Below, in pieces: positions 44,793 through 52,586 of a stretch of DNA of 64,000 nt. The notes beneath the pieces were generated by a model that saw only the letters and a list, made by a program, of their open reading frames with translations, had not been told where the DNA came from and made no database searches. The stretch is taken from contig NZ_VUNN01000011.1 in assembly GCF_009695635.1 (NCBI RefSeq), positions 1 to 64,000 on the forward strand, read 5' to 3'. The position numbers and the translations under genes were made by a program. Every line of letters begins with the position of its first letter. The first letter of the stretch is position 1. This stretch comes from Bullifex porci. GTDB taxonomy: Bacteria > Spirochaetota > Spirochaetia > Sphaerochaetales > Sphaerochaetaceae.

Positions 44793-45806
44793 TTAACCCA
44801 AAAATGAGAAAAACTCACTCCAAAACATTAGATTTACACTATCACTACTAAACATAATTTCATGCTTAGAGCCCTTTATTTCTACGATATCACAGGAAGG
44901 AACCTTAGCTGCAAATTTAACTTGCGAGTCCTTTCGAACTGAGTGATCAACCTCTGCTTGTAGAAGTAAGGTAGGAATTATAATTTTTCTTGCTTCCTTA
45001 ACAATCTGGGAGGTTGCTTTTAAAGCTGAATTAACCCATGACCATGTTGCACCATTACTTTTATATCTATCATTTTCTCTTTTTATCTTTTCAAAGTAGT
45101 TATAGCGCTCTCTACTTTTATCTGGAGAGTGTTCGAAATCACCATCATCTGAAAATTTATGGTGTCCTAATACATAATCATATTTTCTTCCAAGCTTTAC
45201 CATAATAGCTGCTAGAGCTCTACCAATTGGATATGGAAGTGCTCCCATATTAACACCTATCATTGGAGAAGAGAGGACACATTTATCAAATAGCTTGCTC
45301 TCCTTTTCTATTACTCTAGCTGCTATTCCACCGCCCATAGAGTGACCGAATAAATATAGCTTTTCTGCTTTTTTACTTTTCTTAACAACTGTATTAGTAA
45401 ACCTAATTACATCATCAACATATATTTCAAAGTCATCTACACTAACCTTTGATAAGTCATCGAGTACTTCTTTATTTCTTGTAGAAGCACCATGTCCAAA
45501 GTGCTCTATCATAAAAACCTCATAGCCCTGCTTAATGAAGGTGTAGATAATTTCACTATATTTTAATATACCTTCAGTAAAGCCATGTAAGATAACTACA
45601 CACCCCTTAGCAGAAGGATTATTAAAGTGCTCATAGTAAATTTCATGGCCATAGCTTGATACCATAGTGCCTTTATCACAAATAGTATCAAGATAAGGTC
45701 TAATTTCTTTTTCTACAGTATTTGAATATCCATTTTCCTTAATTAGTACTAAATTATCTAAGCTTTTATTTGCAACTCTGACCATAGCAAACTCCATATT
45801 CTTCAA
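44793..45806 (-). CDS. Alpha/beta hydrolase, lysophospholipase/monoglyceride lipase-like
   Basis: The 337-residue protein has an alpha/beta-hydrolase core: oxyanion strand 'KGCVVILHGFTEGILKYSE', nucleophile elbow GHSMGG near residue 155, acid 'LLLQAEVDHSVRKDSQ' and the catalytic His in 'EIKGSKHEIMFSSD'. This pattern matches serine aminopeptidase S33 / lysophospholipase L2 (PldB-like). No signal peptide is seen. The start at 45806 could instead be the ATG at 45797. It opens the hydrolase-lipoprotein-barrel operon, which suggests a link with envelope lipids. Confidence 0.85.
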   Translation of the reverse strand: MKNMEFAMVRVANKSLDNLVLIKENGYSNTVEKEIRPYLDTICDKGTMVSSYGHEIYYEHFNNPSAKGCVVILHGFTEGILKYSEIIYTFIKQGYEVFMIEHFGHGASTRNKEVLDDLSKVSVDDFEIYVDDVIRFTNTVVKKSKKAEKLYLFGHSMGGGIAARVIEKESKLFDKCVLSSPMIGVNMGALPYPIGRALAAIMVKLGRKYDYVLGHHKFSDDGDFEHSPDKSRERYNYFEKIKRENDRYKSNGATWSWVNSALKATSQIVKEARKIIIPTLLLQAEVDHSVRKDSQVKFAAKVPSCDIVEIKGSKHEIMFSSDSVNLMFWSEFFSFLG

Positions 45807-45887
45807 AGAATAAATATAAATTATATCACTATCAATATATTAGTAAAAATAAGTGCTACCATATTTTAATTTATTGCGATATCATAA

Positions 45888-45908
45888 ATGTGTTTAGTCC
45901 AAACACAT
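45888..45908. promoter_or_regulatory. Perfect inverted repeat upstream of mgtE leader
   Basis: ATGTGTTT (45888-45895) and AAACACAT (45901-45908) are perfectly complementary with a 5-base spacer. It lies about 24 bases before the leader ORF, close to where a transcript starting after TATCAT (45880-45885) would begin. It may be an operator or the first hairpin of the leader. Confidence 0.35.
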
Positions 45909-45931
45909 ACTTTTAAAATAAGGAGACAAAG

Positions 45932-46015
45932 ATGGAAGAAGGCAGTAGTCGTAGAAGTGTACAGCCACAAAATGAAGATACTGTTCCTTTATCTAGAACA
46001 GTCTCTTTATTGTGA
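45932..46015 (+). CDS. Candidate 27-residue leader peptide upstream of mgtE
   Basis: An ATG at 45932 preceded by AAGGAG (45920-45925, 6-base spacing) opens a 27-residue frame (MEEGSSRRSVQPQNEDTVPL then SRTVSLL) ending TGA at 46013-46015. Its SD is far better than that of mgtE, and the frame is not continuous with mgtE. Inside the frame ACTGTTC / GAACAGT (45980-45986, 45996-46002) can form a hairpin. This is the second leader ORF in the window ahead of a magnesium-transport family gene. Expression is unproven. Confidence 0.45.
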   Translation: MEEGSSRRSVQPQNEDTVPLSRTVSLL

Positions 46016-46040
46016 TATCACTCTTACATTTTTTCTGCGT

Positions 46041-46065
46041 CATTTTATCTTGAAAAAAGAAAATG
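46041..46065 (+). promoter_or_regulatory. Hairpin covering the mgtE start codon
   Basis: CATTTT (46041-46046) pairs with AAAATG (46060-46065) and CTT (46049-46051) with AAG (46057-46059), giving a 9-bp stem with a 2-base bulge and a 5-base loop. The right arm contains the mgtE ATG and the only SD-like purines. It could hold translation down unless opened. Confidence 0.4.
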
Positions 46066-47463
46066 AACGACAAGGATAAGACATTACAGGTACGCCCTGA
46101 TTATGCAGTTGAGGTTTCTCAATTAATTAAAGGTACTCTTAGTCCAAAGCTAATGAAGGAAAAGCTATTAACATATCATGAAAGTGATATTGCTGATGCT
46201 TTAAAGTATCTAAAGAGCGATGAGCGCTTTAGATTATATTCATTACTTGGACTACAATTACTATCACAGGTTCTCGCTCATACAGATGATAGAAATATCT
46301 ATATTGATGAGCTTCCTTTAAAAAAGCAGGAGGAAATTCTTCACTATTTAGATTCAACACTAGCAATTGAATATCTAAAGGGGCTATCTAAAACGGAAAG
46401 AAATACTCTAATTGATCTCATGGATGAGGAAAGGAAAACTGAATTAAGCTTAATTAACTCATTTGATGAAGATGAAATTGGAAGTAGGATGACTACAAAC
46501 TACATTCAAATTGAAGAGGGTATTTCAATTGAGAAGGCTATGAGCTCACTTATAGCTCAGGCAGCTGAGAACGATAACATCTCAACAATTTATGTTGTTG
46601 ATAGCGATGGATTATTTGAGGGTGCAATTGATTTAACGGATTTAATAATAGCTAGAAAAGGTACTAATCTTGATGAAATCACAGTTACCTCATATCCATA
46701 TGTTTATGCAACAGAGCTAATCGATGATTGTATTGAAAGATTAAAGGACTATAGAGAGGACTCAATTCCTGTATTAAATAGCGATAATAAGCTATGTGGA
46801 GCTCTTACTGGACAGGAGCTTAGTCAATTAATTGATGATGAAATGGGTGATGACTATGCAAAGCTTGCAGGTCTCTCTGCAGAGGAGGAGCTTAATGAGC
46901 CACTTAAGATGAGTATGAAGAAGCGTCTTCCATGGCTTATTATACTGCTTGCATTAGGCCTTGGTGTTTCATCTGTTGTAGGTGCTTTTGAAAGTGTAGT
47001 TGCACAGTTAACAATAATTATTAGCTTCCAGTCTTTAATCTTAGATATGGCAGGTAACGTTGGAACACAATCACTTGCCGTAACAATTAGAGTTCTAATG
47101 GATGAAAAGCTCTCCTTTAAGCAAAAGCTACTTTTGGTACTTAAGGAAATTAAGATAGGCTTTGCAAATGGCTTTTTGTTATCAATTATTTCGCTATTAA
47201 TTATTTTTGCTTACCTATTTCTTTTAAAGGGACAGCCTATTAATTACGCAATTCTTTATGCTTCATGTGCATCTATTTCATTAATTATTGCAATAGTGCT
47301 ATCAAGCTTCACAGGAACTGTAGTTCCACTACTCTTTAAAAAGATAAAGATCGACCCAGCAGTTGCTTCAGGACCACTTATCACAACTATTAATGATTTA
47401 GTAGCGATAGTAACCTACTATGGCCTTGCTTGGGTCCTATTGATTGGAGTTTTCAACCTATAA
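46063..47463 (+). CDS. mgtE: Magnesium transporter MgtE
   Basis: The 466-residue protein has the MgtE layout: an N-terminal alpha-helical domain (residues 20-130, 'LLTYHESDIADALKYL', 'LSKTERNTLIDLM'), a CBS pair (about 140-255, 'MTTNYIQIEEGISIEKAM', 'DDCIERLKDYREDSIPVL') and five membrane segments from about 290 ('RLPWLIILLALGLGVSSVVG', 'GNVGTQSLAVTIR', 'ATYYGLAW'-like 'VAIVTYYGLAWVLL'). MgtE is a Mg2+-gated channel closed by high Mg2+. The start has no good SD and lies in a hairpin behind a leader ORF. The end overlaps the convergent acetyltransferase gene by 6 bases. Confidence 0.95.
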   Translation: MNDKDKTLQVRPDYAVEVSQLIKGTLSPKLMKEKLLTYHESDIADALKYLKSDERFRLYSLLGLQLLSQVLAHTDDRNIYIDELPLKKQEEILHYLDSTLAIEYLKGLSKTERNTLIDLMDEERKTELSLINSFDEDEIGSRMTTNYIQIEEGISIEKAMSSLIAQAAENDNISTIYVVDSDGLFEGAIDLTDLIIARKGTNLDEITVTSYPYVYATELIDDCIERLKDYREDSIPVLNSDNKLCGALTGQELSQLIDDEMGDDYAKLAGLSAEEELNEPLKMSMKKRLPWLIILLALGLGVSSVVGAFESVVAQLTIIISFQSLILDMAGNVGTQSLAVTIRVLMDEKLSFKQKLLLVLKEIKIGFANGFLLSIISLLIIFAYLFLLKGQPINYAILYASCASISLIIAIVLSSFTGTVVPLLFKKIKIDPAVASGPLITTINDLVAIVTYYGLAWVLLIGVFNL

Positions 47464-47856
47464 AATTTCTTTTATAAAGTGATAATGCTTATAATTACTG
47501 AAGACAGGATCTATGATTAGGTTAGCCTTAAAGCCCATCCTTTCATAGAACCCTGGACTTTGAAATGAGTATGTATTTAGCATTATCCTTTTTACTTTTT
47601 TCTCTCTAGCAATATTCTCTAATTGAAGAATAAGCCTTCGTCCAATACCCTTTTTTCTGTAATCCTTATCTACGACTAGATAATCAACATAAATTGAGTC
47701 AAAATCACGAGTAGCAGTAAGACCACCAATTAATTTATCACCATCTTCCTCATAAATATTAATAGTTTCACTATCTGTAAAGAACTCTCTATTATATTTT
47801 CTTAGAGTATTTCTTATTCTCTCTGCACTCTCTTTGCTATCATCTTGTAAAATCAT
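47458..47856 (-). CDS. GNAT family N-acetyltransferase
   Basis: The 132-residue protein has the GNAT acetyl-CoA site 'VDKDYRKKGIGRRLILQLE' (R/Q-x-x-G-x-G/A) and the following 'RIMLNTYSFQSPGFYERMGF'. Substrate is unknown. It is monocistronic, convergent with mgtE and divergent from nfo. Confidence 0.88.
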   Translation of the reverse strand: MILQDDSKESAERIRNTLRKYNREFFTDSETINIYEEDGDKLIGGLTATRDFDSIYVDYLVVDKDYRKKGIGRRLILQLENIAREKKVKRIMLNTYSFQSPGFYERMGFKANLIIDPVFSNYKHYHFIKEIL

Positions 47857-47905
47857 TATTCAATTATAATATTGACACTTATTTTTTTGCAAATATTATA
47901 GAGCT

Positions 47906-48733
47906 ATGCTATATATTGGACCACACGTATCAATTTCAGGATCTATTTCATTTGCACTCGATAGAGCAAGAGAGCTAGGAGCTACAGGCTTTGCTATATT
48001 CACGAAGAATCAAAGACAGTGGAAAAGTCCCGCTCTTAAGGATGAGGACATTGCTTCCTTTAAAGCTAAAATGAAAAGCTATAGCTACTCAAAGGCTGCT
48101 ATCCTCCCACATGCAGGTTATTTAATAAATTTAGCAACTCCAGATGAGGAGCTAAGAGAGAAATCCTTAAATCTATTCTTAGAGGAAGCTAGAAGAATTG
48201 ATGAGCTTGAGCTTGAATTAATTAATATCCACCCAGGAGCATATAAGGAAGGCTCTGTAGAGGATGGTATTAAGCGTAGTGCTGCTATGTTAGATGAGGT
48301 TCTAGAGAGACACCCTAATATTAAGGTTGCACTTGAAAATACAGCAGGAGCTGGAACTATTTTAGGCTCAAGCTTTGAGGAGCTTGAGAAAATACTTTCT
48401 AATATTCACGCCTCAGATAGAGTTGGCTTTACTCTCGATACAGCACATCTATTTGGTGCTGGATATGATGTAAAAGCAGACCCAGATAAGGTCCTCGATT
48501 CCTTTTTCTCAATCTTTGGAGCAGATAAGCTATATGGAATGCATCTAAATGACTCTAAGGTCCCTCTTTCCTCTAATAAGGATAGACATGACAATATTGG
48601 GCTTGGATTAATAGGAAAGGATGCATTCATGCAAATAGTAAAGAGAAAGGAAGTTCAAAACATCCCTTTAATCTTGGAAACTCCAAATGAAGAGCTATGG
48701 AAGGCTGAAATAGCGACACTTTTAGGAAATTGA
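47906..48733 (+). CDS. nfo: Endonuclease IV (AP endonuclease)
   Basis: The 275-residue TIM-barrel enzyme cleaves DNA at abasic sites with three zinc ions. It starts 'LYIGPHVSISGSISFALDRA' and shows the family motifs 'LINIHPGAYKEGS', 'ALENTAGAG', 'GFTLDTAHLFGAGYD' and 'RHDNIGLGLIG'. Metal-binding His, Glu and Asp residues are in place and the length is standard. No SD is visible at the ATG at 47906. Confidence 0.95.
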   Translation: MLYIGPHVSISGSISFALDRARELGATGFAIFTKNQRQWKSPALKDEDIASFKAKMKSYSYSKAAILPHAGYLINLATPDEELREKSLNLFLEEARRIDELELELINIHPGAYKEGSVEDGIKRSAAMLDEVLERHPNIKVALENTAGAGTILGSSFEELEKILSNIHASDRVGFTLDTAHLFGAGYDVKADPDKVLDSFFSIFGADKLYGMHLNDSKVPLSSNKDRHDNIGLGLIGKDAFMQIVKRKEVQNIPLILETPNEELWKAEIATLLGN

Positions 48734-48774
48734 AGAAAAAAGTTAAGAAAATAATAAAAATATTGCATTAACAA

Positions 48775-48813
48775 TTCACATAATTATTACAAATATTTTA
48801 CTTTTATTTTACA
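48775..48813 (+). promoter_or_regulatory. Four 11-bp-spaced Pho-box-like repeats
   Basis: TTCACA (48775), ATTACA (48786), TTTACT (48797) and TTTACA (48808) recur exactly every 11 bases, on one face of the helix, upstream of a Na/phosphate cotransporter. PhoP of Bacillus binds TTAACA-like repeats with 11-base periodicity and PhoB boxes have the same period. The match is to spacing and a degenerate consensus; no phoB/phoR gene is in the window. Confidence 0.55.
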
Positions 48814-48847
48814 CTTGAAATTAAAGTACAAACTAAAGAGGAGATAA

Positions 48848-50620
48848 ATGGATTTTGTTGATGCACTAACCCTATTAGGTGGCGTTGCTCTTTTCTTATT
48901 TGGAATGACATTAATGGGAGATGCGCTAAAGCTAGTTGCTGGTAATAAGCTTGAATTAATACTTTACAGGCTATCAGGGACACCCATAAAAGGTATTTTA
49001 CTTGGCACTGGAGTTACAGCAGTCATTCAATCATCATCTGCAACCTCTGTAATGGTAGTTGGATTTGTTAACTCAGGGATGATGAAGATTAATCAAGCTA
49101 TTTCTATTATTATGGGAGCAATAATAGGAACTAGTGTAACAGGTTGGATCATTTCTCTCTCTGATATCTCAGGTGGAGGTGGAATATTAAGCTTATTCTC
49201 CACAGAGGTATTGTCTGCAATTACGGCTATCATTGGCATTTACTTAAGAATGTTTAATAAAGAGCGTAATAAGCAACACATCGGTGATATCCTACTAGGC
49301 TTTTCGATATTGATGTTTGGAATGAAGAGCATGAGCTCCTCCGTTTCTGATTTAAGAAACTCTGAGGTATTTATCAACCTACTCACTAAATTCACTAACC
49401 CATTTTTAGGCATTTTAATCGGTCTTATTTTTACAACAATAATTCAAAGCGCTTCAGCAGCTATTGGTATTTTACAAGCACTATCTGCTACAGGTGCAAT
49501 TACCTTTGAAATTGCACTACCTATTATTATGGGTATAGCTATTGGAGCTGCAGTTCCTGTATTACTTTCAGCCTTTGGCGCAACAGTTGAAGGTAAAAGA
49601 ACAGCTGTTTCCTATTTAGTAGTCGATTTTCTTGGCTCTCTTATTTTCTCAATTTTATTTTACTCACTAAATTTCTTTTTCCACTTTTCATTTATGTCTA
49701 CACCTCTTAGGAGTGTAAATATAGCACTAATTAATACAGTCTTTAGAGTTGCAATAGTTTTAATACTAATGCCATCAATAAATATTATTGAGAACATTAT
49801 TTCTATGTTAATTAAGGATGAAGCTGTAAGCAGTGAAGCAGAGCTTGATGAAATAAATAGCTTAGAGGAACGCTTTATTTCATATCCTCCATTAGCAGTA
49901 GAGAACTCAAAGCTCGCAATAAGGAAGATGGGTGAATTAGCTCTCAAAAATATATATGATGCTTTAGACCTTTTAGTTTTGTCCTATAGTGATGATGGAT
50001 ATAAAGAGGTTGAGAGAATAGAAAATATTATTGATAAATATGAAGATAAAATTGGTACCTACCTTACTAAGGTAGCAGTGAGAGAGCTTCCTTCAGATTT
50101 AAATCGCTCTGTTACAAAATTTTTACACACTCTTACAGATTATGAAAGAATTAGTGACCATGCACTAAATCTTGCTCAAAGTGCAAAGGAAATAAAGGAT
50201 AAGAACATTACTTTTACATCTGATGCTATTAGAGAAATTAGAAATATTACAGGTGCTTTAAAGCGTATACTAGCTATGGTAGTTGAAGCCTTCAATAATA
50301 ATGATATAGAGCTTGCATATAAAATAGAGCCTCTAGAGGAGATCATTGATGAGCTCTGCATAAAAATGAAAGCAAACCATATAGCCCGCTTAACAGCAGG
50401 TAGCTGTACTTTGTTAAATGGTTACATTTACAATGATATGGTTGGTGATTTTGAGAGAATTTCTGACCACTGCTCAAATATAGCTGCCACTATGATTGAA
50501 ATGGAGGGTGGTGTATTAGGAATACATACATATACAAATGATATTAAGAGCCGTCATACTCATAACTATGAAGAAAACTATAGAAAATTTAAAAATGAAT
50601 TTAATTTAATGACTACTTAA
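48848..50620 (+). CDS. Na/Pi cotransporter with C-terminal PhoU-like domain
   Basis: The 590-residue protein has two Na_Pi_cotrans repeats in the membrane part, each with the QSSS/QSAS motif ('AVIQSSSATSVMVVGFVNSG' and 'TIIQSASAAIGILQALSATG'), about nine hydrophobic segments to residue 320, then a helical PhoU-like domain to the end ('RISDHALNLAQSAKEIKDK', 'MVGDFERISDHCSNIAATMI'). NptA-type proteins import phosphate with sodium and the PhoU part likely regulates it. A strong SD (GAGGAG) precedes the ATG, and Pho-box-like repeats lie 35-75 bases upstream. Confidence 0.92.
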   Translation: MDFVDALTLLGGVALFLFGMTLMGDALKLVAGNKLELILYRLSGTPIKGILLGTGVTAVIQSSSATSVMVVGFVNSGMMKINQAISIIMGAIIGTSVTGWIISLSDISGGGGILSLFSTEVLSAITAIIGIYLRMFNKERNKQHIGDILLGFSILMFGMKSMSSSVSDLRNSEVFINLLTKFTNPFLGILIGLIFTTIIQSASAAIGILQALSATGAITFEIALPIIMGIAIGAAVPVLLSAFGATVEGKRTAVSYLVVDFLGSLIFSILFYSLNFFFHFSFMSTPLRSVNIALINTVFRVAIVLILMPSINIIENIISMLIKDEAVSSEAELDEINSLEERFISYPPLAVENSKLAIRKMGELALKNIYDALDLLVLSYSDDGYKEVERIENIIDKYEDKIGTYLTKVAVRELPSDLNRSVTKFLHTLTDYERISDHALNLAQSAKEIKDKNITFTSDAIREIRNITGALKRILAMVVEAFNNNDIELAYKIEPLEEIIDELCIKMKANHIARLTAGSCTLLNGYIYNDMVGDFERISDHCSNIAATMIEMEGGVLGIHTYTNDIKSRHTHNYEENYRKFKNEFNLMTT

Positions 50621-50627
50621 TAAATAC

Positions 50628-50649
50628 TAGGCAGGATTACTCCTGCCTA
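50628..50649. terminator. Hairpin terminator between convergent genes
   Basis: TAGGCAGGA / TCCTGCCTA (50628-50636, 50641-50649), 4-base loop, between the Na/Pi cotransporter and the convergent TerB-like gene. The T tract is short on both sides. Confidence 0.75.
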
Positions 50650-50653
50650 TAGT

Positions 50654-51106
50654 TTATTTAATTAGTTGCTTGATCCAAGCCTTTTCTTTAAATGAAATCT
50701 TTCCATCTATTGCACAAATTAACATGCAAACAACTATAATATCGGCTTTAATGTCCTCAGAGAAAAGACCAATAAGATCAACCATATCGTCTACAACTCT
50801 TTTTAGCTCCTTACCTTCCTTCCTTAAATCTTTAAACGCCTTAACACAGCTATCGTAATCAAGGTTATCACCTAAGAATGCGTGGAGAGCTGGATATAGG
50901 AGTGCATATTCCTCCTCAGAAATCTTTCCATCTGCGGCTACAGCTGCAAAGATAAAGGATGAAAAGATTGATACTCCTGTTAATCCATCAGCTGAGAAGT
51001 TAACTAATACAGGTAAAATCCTTTTTGATTTTTCTACCAAAATATCTGCGTATGTAATTGGATCAATTTCTTCAAATTCTTTAACTAGCTTATCAAAATC
51101 ATTCAT
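50654..51106 (-). CDS. TerB-like domain protein
   Basis: The 150-residue helical protein contains two DGKI motifs typical of TerB-like domains: 'AAVAADGKISEEEYALLYPA' near residue 55 and 'ICAIDGKISFKEKAWIKQ' near 130. TerB-like proteins bind metal through these acidic positions and sit at the membrane face, but the role outside tellurite resistance is poorly known. No ter operon is nearby. The start has an SD (GGAGGAA) on the minus strand. Confidence 0.7.
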   Translation of the reverse strand: MNDFDKLVKEFEEIDPITYADILVEKSKRILPVLVNFSADGLTGVSIFSSFIFAAVAADGKISEEEYALLYPALHAFLGDNLDYDSCVKAFKDLRKEGKELKRVVDDMVDLIGLFSEDIKADIIVVCMLICAIDGKISFKEKAWIKQLIK

Positions 51107-51146
51107 TTATTATTTCCTCCATTGAGGAAAAAATAAGAAAAGAAAG

Positions 51147-52502
51147 CTAAATCGTCAAATCCTTAACCCACTTATATTTTTTATAGTGGTACATAGTCCA
51201 TGGAATCTTTCCAACCTCATCAAGACAGGTACACCCATATACAATTAATACAGGCCAGGAGAAGACAAAGGTACCTAGTGCTGCTAATGGAATAGCTACC
51301 ATCCACATAGTTACACATAGAGAGTAAAAGTCAAACATAGTGTCTCCACCAGATGCAAACATTCCATTAATAACTACAGAATTAAGTGAGCAGCCAACCA
51401 TATATACAGAAAGCACTATAGCCATTTCTAAGAAGTCTCTAGTAGCCCCTTCTGATAGCTTAACTATTTTTAATGAAGGATAAACTGTTAATAAGGTTAA
51501 TATTGCTGAGATAATGCCACAAATAATAGATATTACAACAAGCTTATCGCCATACTCTCTAGCTCTATCTAGCTTTCCACTACCAAGCTCGTAGCCAATT
51601 AGTATTGCAGTTCCTCCAGCTAAGCCCCTCATAAAGCAGCTAACTAAGCTTCTTACTACAGAAGCTACAGAGTTTGCAGCAGCGGCATCAACGCCCATAT
51701 GTCCCATAAATGCTGAATAGGAGGTAAATCCTATAGTCCATACTAAATATGCGCCCATTAATGGTATTAGCTGTTTTACAAAATCTCTTGATAGTCTTTT
51801 TGAGAAATAGAATAGCTTTGTTAAATCAGGTCTAGTAAAGCTATCCTTTGAGCAAACTATTATAGCTAAAAATAGCTCCACTACCCTCGAAATAACAGTT
51901 GCTAAAGCAGCACCATTTACTCCCATTTTTGGCATTCCGAGTAGCCCAAAAATAAATATCGCATTTAAGATTATATTTAAAATAACAGCTACAGTACTAA
52001 TTTTTGCAACAGCAGCAGTATTCTTTCCAAGCTTAATTAAGGCAATGAGACATTGAGAAAACCCAGTTATTAAATATGAAATAGCTGCAATCTTTAAATA
52101 GCTTACACCGTAAGAAATTAATACATCTTCATTAGTAAATATCTTCATCATTCCTGCTGGTATAAAAAAGCATAAAAAAGAAAATACTAAGCTAACTAAT
52201 ACACAAATTCTAAGTGACATACAAAAAAGCTTATCAACTGTTTTTTTATCGCTCTTACCTGCATATTGTGCACCTAATATCTGAAATGCAGCAATTACAC
52301 CTGTTACTGTAACATTTTGTACAAACTGTATTTGTGACGCTAGAGAAACTGCAGCCATAGCATTTTGCTCTAGTGAACCAAGCATTATTGTATCTGAAGC
52401 AGCAACACAGGCTAGCATAAAGTTCTGAAAGGCAATAGGTAATGCTAAATGAAATAATTTGGAATTAAAGCGTCTATCAGAAAAAAGATTTTTTAAATTC
52501 AT
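51147..52502 (-). CDS. MATE family efflux transporter (copy 5)
   Basis: The protein (451 residues from 52502; an earlier ATG at 52520 is also in frame) has twelve hydrophobic segments with MATE hallmarks 'HLALPIAFQNFMLACVAAS', 'MLGSLEQNAMAAVSLASQIQ' and 'NGMFASGGDTMFDFYSL'. It resembles copy 4. 'MNLKNLFSDRRFNSKLF' at 52502 looks like the family start; neither start has an SD. No partner gene is obvious. Confidence 0.92.
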   Translation of the reverse strand: MNLKNLFSDRRFNSKLFHLALPIAFQNFMLACVAASDTIMLGSLEQNAMAAVSLASQIQFVQNVTVTGVIAAFQILGAQYAGKSDKKTVDKLFCMSLRICVLVSLVFSFLCFFIPAGMMKIFTNEDVLISYGVSYLKIAAISYLITGFSQCLIALIKLGKNTAAVAKISTVAVILNIILNAIFIFGLLGMPKMGVNGAALATVISRVVELFLAIIVCSKDSFTRPDLTKLFYFSKRLSRDFVKQLIPLMGAYLVWTIGFTSYSAFMGHMGVDAAAANSVASVVRSLVSCFMRGLAGGTAILIGYELGSGKLDRAREYGDKLVVISIICGIISAILTLLTVYPSLKIVKLSEGATRDFLEMAIVLSVYMVGCSLNSVVINGMFASGGDTMFDFYSLCVTMWMVAIPLAALGTFVFSWPVLIVYGCTCLDEVGKIPWTMYHYKKYKWVKDLTI

Positions 52503-52586
52503 ATAGCTATAAATAAACATTATCTAATACTTTTGCAACACTAAAAAATTAAGAGGATAAAACTATGCCATCCCCTTAACTATACC

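Noticed and set aside
45807-46062. M-box riboswitch upstream of mgtE
   Set aside because: The leader contains a translated-looking ORF and I cannot find the conserved M-box elements; a covariance search would be decisive.
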